Positions 9,338 to 17,536 of a stretch of 64,000 bases of DNA are shown here, in pieces. Each line of letters starts with the position of its first letter. Position 1 is the stretch's first letter. Source of the DNA: Rhizobiales bacterium 64-17 (lineage in GTDB: Bacteria > Pseudomonadota > Alphaproteobacteria > Rhizobiales > Xanthobacteraceae); NCBI GenBank assembly GCA_001899285.1, contig MKWA01000009.1, positions 26,379 through 90,378 of the forward strand, read 5' to 3'. The notes under the pieces were generated by a model, which was not told the DNA's origin, made no database searches, and worked only from the letters and a program-made list of their open reading frames with translations. The position numbers and the translations under genes were made by a program.

Positions 9338-10591
9338 ATGGCTGGTCTGGTCACAATCCTGCGCAGCGGCGCCTGGCTGACCCGCGAGCGGGTGCGGCTG
9401 ATCGCCGGCGGCATCGCCATCGCCTCGCTGGCGGGCCTCATTGTCCTGCTGGCCACCGCCGATGGCCTCAACGATCGGCTCGGTCGTCCGCTCGGCACCG
9501 ATTTCTCCAATGTTTATGCCGCCGGCACCTACGTGCTGGACGGCGAGCCGGCGAAGCCGTTCGATCCGCCCGCGCAACAGACGCGGGAACAGGCGATCTT
9601 CGGCGCCGCCACGCCGTTCTACGGCTGGCACTATCCGCCGTTCTTCCTCGCGCTCGCTGCCCTGCTCGCCACCATGCCCTATCTGCTGGCGCTCGCCGTC
9701 TGGCAGGGCGCGACACTCGCGGCGTATCTCTGGGTGATCCGCGGCATCCTGAACCGCCACCCGTTGCCGGCAGAGGGGATGCGTCTGTGGCTCCTGCTCG
9801 CCCTCGCCTTTCCTGCCGTGTTCATCAATCTCGGCCACGGCCATAACGGCTTCCTCACCGCGGCGCTGTTTGGCGGCGCCCTGCTCGTGCTCGACCGGCG
9901 GCCGATCCTCGCCGGTGTGCTGTTCGGCCTGCTCGCCTACAAGCCGCAGTTCGGCGTGCTGATTCCGCTCGCCTTGATCGCGTCCGGCCGCTGGCGCGCG
10001 ACGACAAGCGCCGCGCTCACGGTGATTGCCATGACGGTTGCCACGACGCTCGCCTTCGGCGTCGACATCTGGGCGGCATTCCTCGCCTCCGGCCGCTTCA
10101 CCCGCACCGTGGTGCTCGAAGCCGGTGACACCGGATGGCACAAGATCCAGACCGTATTCGCCTGGGCGCGCATGTGGGGCGCGCCGGTGCCGCTCGCTTA
10201 TGCGCTGCAGGCGATCGTCGCGATCGGCTCCGCGATCGCCGTCATTCGCGTCTGGCGCAGCGGCGCCTCGTTCGCCGACAAGGCGGCCGTGCTGCTGATC
10301 GGCACGCTGCTGGCAACGCCGTACAGCCTCGACTACGACCTGATGCTGCTCGCGCCGGCGCTCGCCTTCCTCGCCACCGACATGATGCGGCGCGGCGCAG
10401 AACCGAGTGCCGAACCTTGGGAAGCAAGCCTGCTGGCGGCGTTGTGGCTGATGCCGCTCGTCGCGCGCACGCTGGCGCAGGTCACGCTGGTCCCGCTCGC
10501 GGTGCCGATCATGGTGACGACGCTGCTGTTCGTGCTGCGGCGCACCCGGCGCGAACCGCTGCCGCTCGCCGCCGCGCAACGGCCCGCCTGA
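9338..10591 (+). CDS. GT87 (DUF2029) family polytopic membrane protein
   Basis: 417 aa with about ten hydrophobic segments. The first loop carries DFSNVYAAG followed by FYGWHYPPFFLA, the pattern of DUF2029/GT87 polyprenyl-phosphate-mannose-dependent mannosyltransferases, which are GT-C fold enzymes with catalytic acidic residues in that loop. Actinobacterial members add mannose to lipoglycans; the acceptor in alphaproteobacteria is not known. A second family member sits at 21444-22697 with similar spacing of motifs. The start at ATG 9338 has no obvious Shine-Dalgarno sequence. A 457-aa open frame on the other strand is a composition artefact. Confidence 0.75.
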   Translation: MAGLVTILRSGAWLTRERVRLIAGGIAIASLAGLIVLLATADGLNDRLGRPLGTDFSNVYAAGTYVLDGEPAKPFDPPAQQTREQAIFGAATPFYGWHYPPFFLALAALLATMPYLLALAVWQGATLAAYLWVIRGILNRHPLPAEGMRLWLLLALAFPAVFINLGHGHNGFLTAALFGGALLVLDRRPILAGVLFGLLAYKPQFGVLIPLALIASGRWRATTSAALTVIAMTVATTLAFGVDIWAAFLASGRFTRTVVLEAGDTGWHKIQTVFAWARMWGAPVPLAYALQAIVAIGSAIAVIRVWRSGASFADKAAVLLIGTLLATPYSLDYDLMLLAPALAFLATDMMRRGAEPSAEPWEASLLAALWLMPLVARTLAQVTLVPLAVPIMVTTLLFVLRRTRREPLPLAAAQRPA

Positions 10592-10799
10592 TCCCGCACA
10601 ATACGCTTCAAACTGTTGCGACGATGACACGCGCATGCTGGCGCGCCATGCCGCCGCGGAATAACCTTCCCCACCGTGGTCCATTCCTGTTTTGAATAAG
10701 AACGATCACATCGGCGGCCTTGCATTCGCCCGATTGCATGGCCAAATCGACGCGTGACTCGCGGCGCAACGGCGGGCGCCGAACGATCCTGGGGGACCG

Positions 10800-11450
10800 A
10801 TGTACACGCTTTATTCGATGCAGCGGTCCGGCAACAGCTACAAGGCGCGGCTGGCGCTCGCGCAACTGCGCGAACCGTTCAAGCTGGTCGAGGTCGACAT
10901 CCTCAAGGGCGAAAGCCGCACGCCGGAATTCCTCAAGAAAAACCCGAACGGACAGATCCCGCTGCTCAAGGTTGCGCCGGGCCGTTATCTCGCCGAGTCG
11001 AATGCGATCCTCTGGTACGTCGCCGGCCGTTCGCATCTCGCACCGGAAGACCGGCTGGAACGCGCCGAAACCATGCAGTGGATGTATTTCGAGCAGCACT
11101 CGATCGCCGCCAATCTCGGACAGGCGTATTTCTGGCTCGCTTTGGTGAAAGGCGGGCGCGAGTTGCAGCAGAACAATCTCGAGGAATGGATGGAGGCTGG
11201 TTACCGCTCGTTGCGGATCATGGACCGCCACCTGCAGCAGCATCCATTCTTCGTCGCCGACCGCTACAGCATCGCCGACATCGCGCTTTATGCCTACACG
11301 CATATCGCGCATGAGTGCGAATTCGACCTGACGCCGTATCGCGCGATCCAGGATTGGCTGGCGCGCGTCGCTGCGCAAGAGCACCATGTGCGGTTCGACT
11401 GGCAACCGCCCGCGCTCGCCGACGGCAGTCTTGCCGTCGCAGCCGAATAG
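10800..11450 (+). CDS. Glutathione S-transferase family protein
   Basis: 216 aa with an N-terminal thioredoxin-like domain (MYTLYSMQRSGNSYKARL) containing the cis-Pro segment NGQIPLL and the glutathione gamma-glutamyl-binding AESNAIL. An all-helical C-terminal domain with FVADRYSIADIALYAY, the conserved N-capping box, follows. It is probably cytoplasmic and may conjugate or reduce electrophiles with glutathione. The substrate cannot be told from the sequence. A GGGGG run upstream of ATG 10800 may serve as Shine-Dalgarno. The stop is followed immediately by a degenerate intergenic repeat. Confidence 0.88.
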   Translation: MYTLYSMQRSGNSYKARLALAQLREPFKLVEVDILKGESRTPEFLKKNPNGQIPLLKVAPGRYLAESNAILWYVAGRSHLAPEDRLERAETMQWMYFEQHSIAANLGQAYFWLALVKGGRELQQNNLEEWMEAGYRSLRIMDRHLQQHPFFVADRYSIADIALYAYTHIAHECEFDLTPYRAIQDWLARVAAQEHHVRFDWQPPALADGSLAVAAE

Positions 11451-11496
11451 AACGTTTTCAAGCAAAGTGGAGGCCGGGTCGCGTGGAGAAAGCGTG
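11451..11496. repeat. Degenerate GCGTTTTC...GAAAACGC palindromic repeat (family B)
   Basis: Read on the plus strand it follows the pattern AACGTTTTC-aagcaaagtgg-CCGGGTCGCG-GAGAAAGCGT. This is the reverse orientation of the better-preserved copy at 58648-58694. It starts directly after the GST stop codon. The family is familiar from many Rhizobiales genomes. Confidence 0.5.
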
Positions 11497-11514
11497 GCAA
11501 ATCAAAAATTCGCG

Positions 11515-11529
11515 TTAACGAGCCGTTAA
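11515..11529. promoter_or_regulatory. CtrA-type box TTAA-N7-TTAA
   Basis: TTAA (11515-11518), seven bases, TTAA (11526-11529), each preceded by G and followed by C. This is an exact match to the full CtrA consensus TTAA-N7-TTAA. It lies 146 nt ahead of the small membrane-protein gene at 11676 in an AT-richer patch. CtrA is the master cell-cycle and motility regulator of alphaproteobacteria. Confidence 0.5.
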
Positions 11530-11675
11530 CGGTTTGTCACAGATTTGCCGCCAACCTTCTCCGCTGCCGCCGCAGTCCCGCCGAACGGCAGCCTGCATCA
11601 CAACGCATACTGGCACCATTGACGCGAATCGACCGGCGGGATGTCCGCCGGCACGTGCCGAATGAGTGAGCCGCC

Positions 11676-12014
11676 ATGGTGCGCACGCCGTACGATCAAG
11701 GCTTCAACGGATTGGACGTGATACCCGGCAAGCCGCGCTCGCTGGTCGCGGGTCTTTTGACCACGACCGCGCTGCTGGTCGCCACCATCATCGCCGCGAC
11801 CGCCGTGTCGGCTGGGATCGCGCGGGCCGACGCGCTCGGCGTGCTGATCGACAACGAGGCCGGCGTGTTCGCGATCGCGCTGCTGCTCGGCCTGCTGTTC
11901 GTCGCCTCCTGCTTCACCAAGGCAATGATGCCGCGGCGCAATGCCCGGCGCGAGGCGCTGCACGGACAAACAACGCACCCGGATACGACCCATCGCCGCA
12001 TGCCGGCGCGCTGA
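11676..12014 (+). CDS. Small two-helix membrane protein of unknown function
   Basis: 112 aa. After a polar N-terminus come two hydrophobic stretches, roughly residues 24-50 (LVAGLLTTTALLVATIIAAT) and 62-82 (AGVFAIALLLGLLFVASC), then a basic tail MPRRNARREALHGQ. The positive residues after the second helix suggest both ends in the cytoplasm. I do not recognise a family. The upstream gap contains a perfect CtrA box, so cell-cycle control is possible. The next gene starts 86 nt downstream on the same strand. Confidence 0.65.
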   Translation: MVRTPYDQGFNGLDVIPGKPRSLVAGLLTTTALLVATIIAATAVSAGIARADALGVLIDNEAGVFAIALLLGLLFVASCFTKAMMPRRNARREALHGQTTHPDTTHRRMPAR

Positions 12015-12100
12015 AAATCTGGCAAGCTCCTCGAGCCTTTTCTCTCTGCAACCTTGTTGCGCCCCTCGCCGTTGTCGGCGCGGGACGACAGGAGCTTTCC

Positions 12101-13237
12101 ATGCGCAAGCGGACGGTGATCGCAACAACAGGAACGCTGGCTTGCGGAATGCTGGCTTGCGTCACGCCCACCACGACCCATGCGCAGACCTTCCGCAGCG
12201 AGGCCGGACCGATCGCGGTCGAGACAATCGCACGCGGGCTCGAACATCCATGGTCCCTCGCTTTCCTGCCCGACGGCCGCATGCTCGTCACCGAACGGCC
12301 CGGCCGCATGCGCCTCGTCGCGCGCGACGGAAAGCTATCCGCGCCGCTCGGCAATGTGCCGAAGGTGGTGGCGAGCGGTCAGGCCGGCCTGCTCGATCTC
12401 GCGCTCGACCGCGACTTCGCCACCAACCGCACACTCTATATCTGCTACAGCGCAGCCGCCGGCGGGCTCGCCGCCGTGGCGCGCGCCACGCTCGACACCG
12501 CCGCCAACACGCTCACCGGCGTGAAGACGATTTTCACCGAACAGAGCCGGGGCGGCAGCAACAATCATGGCTGCCGCATTGCGCAGGCGCGCGACGGCGC
12601 TCTGTTCGTGACCATGGGCGATCATTTCGGTCCGCGCGACGAGGCGCAGAACCTTGCGCGCGACAACGGCAAGATCATTCGCATCAAGACCGACGGCGGC
12701 ATTCCCGCTGACAATCCGTTCGTCGGCCGCGACGGCGCGCGCCACGAGATCTGGAGCTACGGCCATCGCAATCCGCAGGGGCTCGCGTTCCGCCCCGGCA
12801 CCGACGAATTGTGGGAGCAGGAACACGGTCCGCGCGGCGGCGACGAGGTGAACATTGTCGAGAAAGGCAAGAACTACGGCTGGCCGGTGATCGGTTACGG
12901 CGTCGATTACAGCGGCGCGAAAATCCACGAGAGCACGGCGAAGGCCGGCATGGAGCAGCCGGTGAAATACTGGGTGCCGTCGATCGCGCCGTCCGGCATG
13001 GCGTTCTACACCGGCGACCTGCTCGCGCGCTGGAAGGGCAACCTGTTCATCGGCGCGCTGAGGGATCAGATGCTGGTGCGGCTGACGCTCGACGGCCGCC
13101 GCGTTACCGGCGAGGAACATTTCTTAAAAGAACTCGGCGAGCGCATCCGCGACGTGCGGCAGGGACCGGATGGCGCGCTCTATCTGCTGACCGACAGCTC
13201 ATCCGGACGCATCCTGCGCGTGACACCTGCGCGCTGA
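12101..13237 (+). CDS. PQQ-dependent sugar dehydrogenase (YliI/Asd-type beta-propeller)
   Basis: 378 aa from ATG 12101, with CAGGAG upstream. The N-terminus MRKRTVIATTGTLACGMLAC and THAQ form a signal peptide, so the enzyme is periplasmic. The soluble glucose/aldose dehydrogenase six-bladed propeller pattern is clear: LEHPWSLAFLPDGRMLVTER, GGSNNHGCRIA (catalytic-base His), YGHRNPQGLAF and EHGPRGGDEVNIVEKGKNYGWP. Relatives oxidise aldoses with PQQ and Ca. No PQQ synthesis genes are in the window, so the cofactor may be scavenged or made elsewhere. Length matches E. coli YliI. Confidence 0.85.
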   Translation: MRKRTVIATTGTLACGMLACVTPTTTHAQTFRSEAGPIAVETIARGLEHPWSLAFLPDGRMLVTERPGRMRLVARDGKLSAPLGNVPKVVASGQAGLLDLALDRDFATNRTLYICYSAAAGGLAAVARATLDTAANTLTGVKTIFTEQSRGGSNNHGCRIAQARDGALFVTMGDHFGPRDEAQNLARDNGKIIRIKTDGGIPADNPFVGRDGARHEIWSYGHRNPQGLAFRPGTDELWEQEHGPRGGDEVNIVEKGKNYGWPVIGYGVDYSGAKIHESTAKAGMEQPVKYWVPSIAPSGMAFYTGDLLARWKGNLFIGALRDQMLVRLTLDGRRVTGEEHFLKELGERIRDVRQGPDGALYLLTDSSSGRILRVTPAR

Positions 13238-13342
13238 CGCTCGCTTTTTCCCCAGGTGATGCAGAATCGTCACGGACGATCTGTCGCATGCCGGTATCCC
13301 GTTACGCGATACACGGCCAAAAAATTCTGCCGTCTGAGCAGG

Positions 13343-13408
13343 TTGAGACGACTTTTCGAGTTAGAAAAATTACAAATAAGAATGACTCAAGTATTTGATA
13401 TATAACGC
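13343..13408 (+). promoter_or_regulatory. AT-rich leader of the siderophore-receptor gene
   Basis: This stretch is far more AT-rich than its surroundings (for example GTTAGAAAAATTACAAATAA and TTTGATATATAAC). It is the obvious place for the receptor promoter and an iron-responsive operator (Irr, RirA or Fur). No clean consensus for any of the three could be drawn by eye, so only a regulatory region is claimed. Confidence 0.35.
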
Positions 13409-13483
13409 TTTTTATTGCCTGACCCGCCGGACTCCTGCTTTTGTCGCGCCACACCAAGACAAAAAACAAAGTGGGGGCTTGTC

Positions 13484-15646
13484 GTGTTTGGGGCGATTTT
13501 TGGTCAGTCGGCGGGGATCAACCGGCAGTGCGTCACGGTCTTGTCCGCGCTGTTGCTCGCGGGCGTCTCGCATGCAGCGCTGGCGCAAAGCGCGGGCGTT
13601 CAGTTGGAAACGATCAACGTCGATGCGCAAGGCGGCAACGTGATCGACAATTACGTGGCGCGGCGCTCCACCAGCGCGACCAAGACCGACACGCCACTGA
13701 TCGAAACGCCGCAAGCCATCAGCGTGGTCGGCGCCGAGCAGATCCGCGATCAGCGGCCGGCGAAGTTCGACGAAGTCGCCCGCTATTCGCCTGGCGTCTT
13801 CGGCGCACCCTATGGACCCGACAGCCGCAACGACTGGTTCTTTATCCGCGGGTTCAAGGCCGATAACGACGGCATCTTCCTGGATGGCCAGCAGCTCTAT
13901 TACTACTCCTACGGCAGCTTCAAGATGCAGACCTTCGGGCTGGAGCGCGTCGACCTGCTGCGCGGCCCTTCGTCCGCTTTGTTCGGCTCCGGCAATCCCG
14001 GCGGCATCGTCAACGGCGTCAGCAAGAAGCCGACGGTCGAGCCGCTTCGCTACGTGGAAGTCGGCATCAATAATTTCGGCAACCGCTATCTCGGCTTTGA
14101 CTTCAGCGGACCGGTCGTCACCACCGGCGACCATGGCAAGATTTATTACCGTCTGACCGGGCAGGCGCAGGCCGGCGCCACACAGATCAAACACATGGAG
14201 GATGATAACTATTTCATCCAGCCGTCGGTCACCTGGATTCCGAACATCGACACCAAGCTGACGATCATCGCCCAGGCGGCACATAACAATACCAAGCAGC
14301 AAACCTGGGTGCCGTACCAGGGCTCCGTGATCGATGCACCGTTTGGGCGGATCCCCACCGACAAATATCTGGGCGAGCCTGCGTCGGACAAATGGCGCCG
14401 CGACCAGCTCATGATCGGCTACCAGTTCGAGCATTCGTTCAACAACGCCACCACGTTCCGGCAGAATGCCCGGGTCGCGCATGTCAGAGTCGATTACAGC
14501 TCCTACTATCCGGTCGGCTATCTGAATCCGAACACCGCCGATCTGTTGCGCTCCGGCTTCATGGCCAACGTCAAAGCCACGCAAGCCTCACTCGACAATA
14601 ACCTGGAATACAAGTTCGAGACCGGACCGCTGCGGCACACCGCGCTGGTCGGCCTCGATCTCAAATATTACGGAATCGACGATTACAACGCTTTCGGTGC
14701 GTTCGGCGGTGCGCCGCCGATCAACGCCCTCAACCCGGTCTACTCCCAGCTCGGGGCGTTCACCGGCCCGGCCGCGGCGAACCAATTCATCACGATGAAG
14801 CAACTGGGCGTGTATGTGCAGGACCAGATCAAGTTCGACCGCTTCACCCTCGTCCTCAGCGGCCGGCATGACTCGCTGACGACCGATCGCGACAACCGCA
14901 TTGGCCCGAGCCAGAACCGCAGCGACGGAAAATTCAGCTGGCGCACCGGCCTGATCTACAACTTCGACAACGGCCTTGCGCCCTACGCCTCGTATGCCAC
15001 GAGCTTCGCTCCGATCGTCGGCGTCAATGCCCTCTCTGGCCAGTTGTTCTTCCCGGAAACGGCGAAGCAGTATGAAGTCGGCTTGAAGTATCAGCCGACC
15101 TTCATGAACGCGACCTTCGGCGTCGCGCTGTTCGACCTGACCCGGCAGAACGTGCAGTCGAGCCTCGGCTTCCCGCCGACGGCCGTCACCCAGACCGGCG
15201 AAATCAAGTCACGCGGCATCGAACTCGAAGCCGTGCTTAACCCGATGCCCGGCCTCAAGATCACCGGCGCTTACACGTCGTATCGGTTCAAGACCACCAA
15301 CGACCTCAATCCGCTGCTGATCGACAAGACCTTGACGGCCGTGCCGCAGCAGTTCGGCTCGGCGTGGGCGGACTACACCTTCCAGGACGGCCCGCTGCGC
15401 GGGTTCGGTTTCGGCGGCGGTATTCGCTATGTCGGCGCATCCTATGCCGATACGATGAACACGCTGACGGTTCCGTCCTACACAGTGTACGACGCCACCA
15501 TCCACTACGAGCGCGACGGCTGGCGCTACGCCATCAACGCGCAGAACCTGGCCGACAGGATCTACGTCGCGTCGTGTTCCTATGCCGCAGGCTGTATCTA
15601 CGGCGACCGGCTTCGCGTCACCGGCAGCGTATCGTATAAGTGGTAA
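13484..15646 (+). CDS. TonB-dependent siderophore receptor
   Basis: 720 aa from GTG 13484, preferred because GGGGG lies 6 nt upstream and the signal peptide (FGQSAGINRQCVTVLSALLL to ALAQ) follows. A TonB box LETINVDAQ comes next, then the plug domain (LIETPQAISVVGAEQI, FIRGFKADNDGIFLDG, LLRGPSSALFGSGNPGGIVN). A 22-strand barrel ends in the aromatic residue SVSYKW. The fold matches ferric-siderophore receptors of the FhuA/FpvA class, located in the outer membrane. It heads a cassette with a PepSY protein and a small membrane protein. The AT-rich upstream stretch suggests iron regulation. Confidence 0.88.
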   Translation: MFGAIFGQSAGINRQCVTVLSALLLAGVSHAALAQSAGVQLETINVDAQGGNVIDNYVARRSTSATKTDTPLIETPQAISVVGAEQIRDQRPAKFDEVARYSPGVFGAPYGPDSRNDWFFIRGFKADNDGIFLDGQQLYYYSYGSFKMQTFGLERVDLLRGPSSALFGSGNPGGIVNGVSKKPTVEPLRYVEVGINNFGNRYLGFDFSGPVVTTGDHGKIYYRLTGQAQAGATQIKHMEDDNYFIQPSVTWIPNIDTKLTIIAQAAHNNTKQQTWVPYQGSVIDAPFGRIPTDKYLGEPASDKWRRDQLMIGYQFEHSFNNATTFRQNARVAHVRVDYSSYYPVGYLNPNTADLLRSGFMANVKATQASLDNNLEYKFETGPLRHTALVGLDLKYYGIDDYNAFGAFGGAPPINALNPVYSQLGAFTGPAAANQFITMKQLGVYVQDQIKFDRFTLVLSGRHDSLTTDRDNRIGPSQNRSDGKFSWRTGLIYNFDNGLAPYASYATSFAPIVGVNALSGQLFFPETAKQYEVGLKYQPTFMNATFGVALFDLTRQNVQSSLGFPPTAVTQTGEIKSRGIELEAVLNPMPGLKITGAYTSYRFKTTNDLNPLLIDKTLTAVPQQFGSAWADYTFQDGPLRGFGFGGGIRYVGASYADTMNTLTVPSYTVYDATIHYERDGWRYAINAQNLADRIYVASCSYAAGCIYGDRLRVTGSVSYKW

Positions 15647-15681
15647 GCAACGACTGACATCGACGCAAAAGGAACAAGACT

Positions 15682-16824
15682 CTGACAACCCGTTCGCTTC
15701 GCCGCTGGTCGTGGGTTCACACGTGGAGCAGCATCGTCAGCATGATTTTTATGCTGCTGCTCTGCGTGACCGGCCTGCCGCTGCTGTTCCACCACGAGAT
15801 CGACGAACTGCTGCACGACCATGTCGAGGCGGTCGAGGCCGCGCCCGGCACGCCGAAGGCCAATCTCGATCTGGTGGTCAAGAACGGCATGGCGTCGTCG
15901 CCGGGCGAGGCGCTGCACTTCCTGGTGTGGGACCGTGACGACCCGAACGTGATCTTCCTCAGCGTCGGCAAGAGCATCACCTCGCCGCCGCAGGACAATC
16001 ACCTGATCCGGGTCGACGCGCATACCGGCTCGTTCCTCGACAAGCCGGACTTCCGCACCAAGTTCACCTACATCATGCTCAAGCTGCATACGGACATGTA
16101 TGCGGACCTTCCGGGCAAGCTGTTCCTTGGTCTGATGGGCATCCTGATGGTCGTGGCGATCATCAGCGGCTACGTCCTTTACGCGCCGTCGATGCGCAAG
16201 CTCGACTTCGGCACGGTGCGCAACAAGCGATCGCGCGCGATCCTGTGGCTTGACGTGCATAATCTCGTCGGCATCGTCACCGCCGTGTGGCTGCTGGTGG
16301 TCGGCTTCACCGGCGTGCTCAACACCTGGGCTGATCTCGTCATCAAGTTCTGGCAGTTTGATCAGCTTTCGGAAATGGTCGGCCCGAGCCGCGACAAGCC
16401 GGTGCCGCAGAGCATCGTGCCGGTGCAGTCCGCCGTCGATACCGCCATCGCCAAGCTGCCGGACATGATCCCGTCCTTCGTCGCCTATCCCGGCACGCTG
16501 TTCACCAGCAAGACGCATTACGCGATCTTCATGCGCGGCAACACGCCGGTGACATCGCGGCTGCTGCAACCAGTGCTGATCGACGCCGCCAGCGGCACCT
16601 TCACCGACACGCGCAAAATGCCGTGGTACGTCTCGACCCTGTTGCTGTCGCAACCGCTGCACTTCGGCGATTACGGTGGACTGCCGCTGCGCATCATCTG
16701 GGCGATCCTCGACGTGCTCACCATCGTCGTGCTCGTCACCGGCATCTATCTGTGGGTGGTGCGCCGCCGCGCCTATCGCCGCTATGCGCGGCGCGTCGCC
16801 TTGAGCGCGAGCCCGGCGGAATGA
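15682..16824 (+). CDS. PepSY-associated TM helix protein (siderophore-linked membrane reductase-like)
   Basis: Polytopic inner-membrane protein with four main helices and PepSY-type extracytoplasmic loops; 380 aa from CTG 15682, or 360 aa from ATG 15742. The longer form is favoured. The frame upstream reads LTTRSLRRWSWVHTWSSIVS, the conserved start of this family (RRWSWVHxWSS before the first helix), and AAAAGGA lies 8 nt before the CTG. No ATG, GTG or TTG fits that position. Such proteins accompany TonB-dependent receptors and probably reduce or release iron in the periplasm; FMLLLCVTGLPLLFHHEIDE contains the paired His. Confidence 0.82.
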   Translation: MTTRSLRRWSWVHTWSSIVSMIFMLLLCVTGLPLLFHHEIDELLHDHVEAVEAAPGTPKANLDLVVKNGMASSPGEALHFLVWDRDDPNVIFLSVGKSITSPPQDNHLIRVDAHTGSFLDKPDFRTKFTYIMLKLHTDMYADLPGKLFLGLMGILMVVAIISGYVLYAPSMRKLDFGTVRNKRSRAILWLDVHNLVGIVTAVWLLVVGFTGVLNTWADLVIKFWQFDQLSEMVGPSRDKPVPQSIVPVQSAVDTAIAKLPDMIPSFVAYPGTLFTSKTHYAIFMRGNTPVTSRLLQPVLIDAASGTFTDTRKMPWYVSTLLLSQPLHFGDYGGLPLRIIWAILDVLTIVVLVTGIYLWVVRRRAYRRYARRVALSASPAE

Positions 16825-17021
16825 CCATGACCGCAGAACGCCGCCGCATCCGCTCGCTGGGTGAAGTCTTCGCCATGCCGGCCGTGCTCGGCGTGCTCAG
16901 TGCCGTCGGGCTCGTCGTCGCACTGCTTGGCGATGACATCTGGGATGCAATCGGCTGGGTTGGCCTCGGCATCCCGCTGCTGGTCGCGGCCTGGTACATG
17001 CTGCGGCCGGTCGGGCGCTGA
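16821..17021 (+). CDS. Small membrane protein coupled to the PepSY gene
   Basis: 66 aa. ATG 16821 overlaps the PepSY stop in an ATGA, so translation is coupled. It has a basic N-terminus MTMTAERRRIRSLGE, then two predicted helices (MPAVLGVLSAVGLVVALLG and IGWVGLGIPLLVAAWYML) joined by GDDIWDA. I recall similar small proteins next to PepSY genes in Bradyrhizobium-like genomes, but the function is unknown. It may be a subunit of a PepSY membrane complex. Confidence 0.75.
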   Translation: MTMTAERRRIRSLGEVFAMPAVLGVLSAVGLVVALLGDDIWDAIGWVGLGIPLLVAAWYMLRPVGR

Positions 17022-17033
17022 TCCCAGCCCGCG

Positions 17034-17390
17034 TTAGGCCATCGGCGCACGGAACACGAAGTAGGCACCGGCGGCGATCAACGTGAAGCCGATGACGTGA
17101 TTCAGCGTGATGCCCTGCTTCAAGTAGACCACCGAGAACACGGCGAACACGACGAGCGTGATCACCTCCTGCATGGTCTTGAGCTGCGCCGCCGAATAGA
17201 CCTCGCTGCCGATGCGGTTGGCCGGCACCGCCAGGCAATATTCGACCAGCGCGAGACCCCAGCTGATCGCGATCACCTGGATGATCGGCACCTCCTTAAA
17301 CCGCAGGTGCCAGTACCAGGCGGTCGTCATGAAGATGTTGGAGCCGATCAGCAGGACGATCGGGGCGACGGTCGGCGGCAGGAACGACAT
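17034..17390 (-). CDS. DMT-type small membrane protein (DUF486 family)
   Basis: 118 aa from ATG 17390. Four hydrophobic helices cover nearly the whole chain: PTVAPIVLLIGSNIFMTTAW, IIQVIAISWGLALVEYCLAV, a third near VITLVVFAVFSVVYL and a fourth at HVIGFTLIAAGAYFVF. This is the DUF486 pattern, a half-size member of the drug/metabolite transporter superfamily that likely works as a dimer. The substrate is unknown. It converges on the 66-aa gene with 12 nt between stops. Confidence 0.82.
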   Translation of the reverse strand: MSFLPPTVAPIVLLIGSNIFMTTAWYWHLRFKEVPIIQVIAISWGLALVEYCLAVPANRIGSEVYSAAQLKTMQEVITLVVFAVFSVVYLKQGITLNHVIGFTLIAAGAYFVFRAPMA

Positions 17391-17536
17391 GATGGGGTTT
17401 CCGTGAGATTCGTCGGCTGACAACGTAGCACTGGCACGCCTGTGCCATCCCGCCGCATAAAAAATGCGTCATCGGGCCATATCCCCTCTGGATCGGGCCG
17501 CCGGTTGTGCGAGCTTGCGCGCCAGACGGACGGATC

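Noticed and set aside
9311..10684. 457-aa open frame antisense to the first GT87 gene
   Set aside because: Low-complexity Arg/Gln/Glu composition produced by GC-rich third positions; no domain or ribosome-binding site. The GT87 reading is supported by motifs.
13343..13408. Fur or Irr box in the siderophore-receptor leader
   Set aside because: AT-rich, but no palindrome close enough to either consensus; retained only as a general regulatory region.
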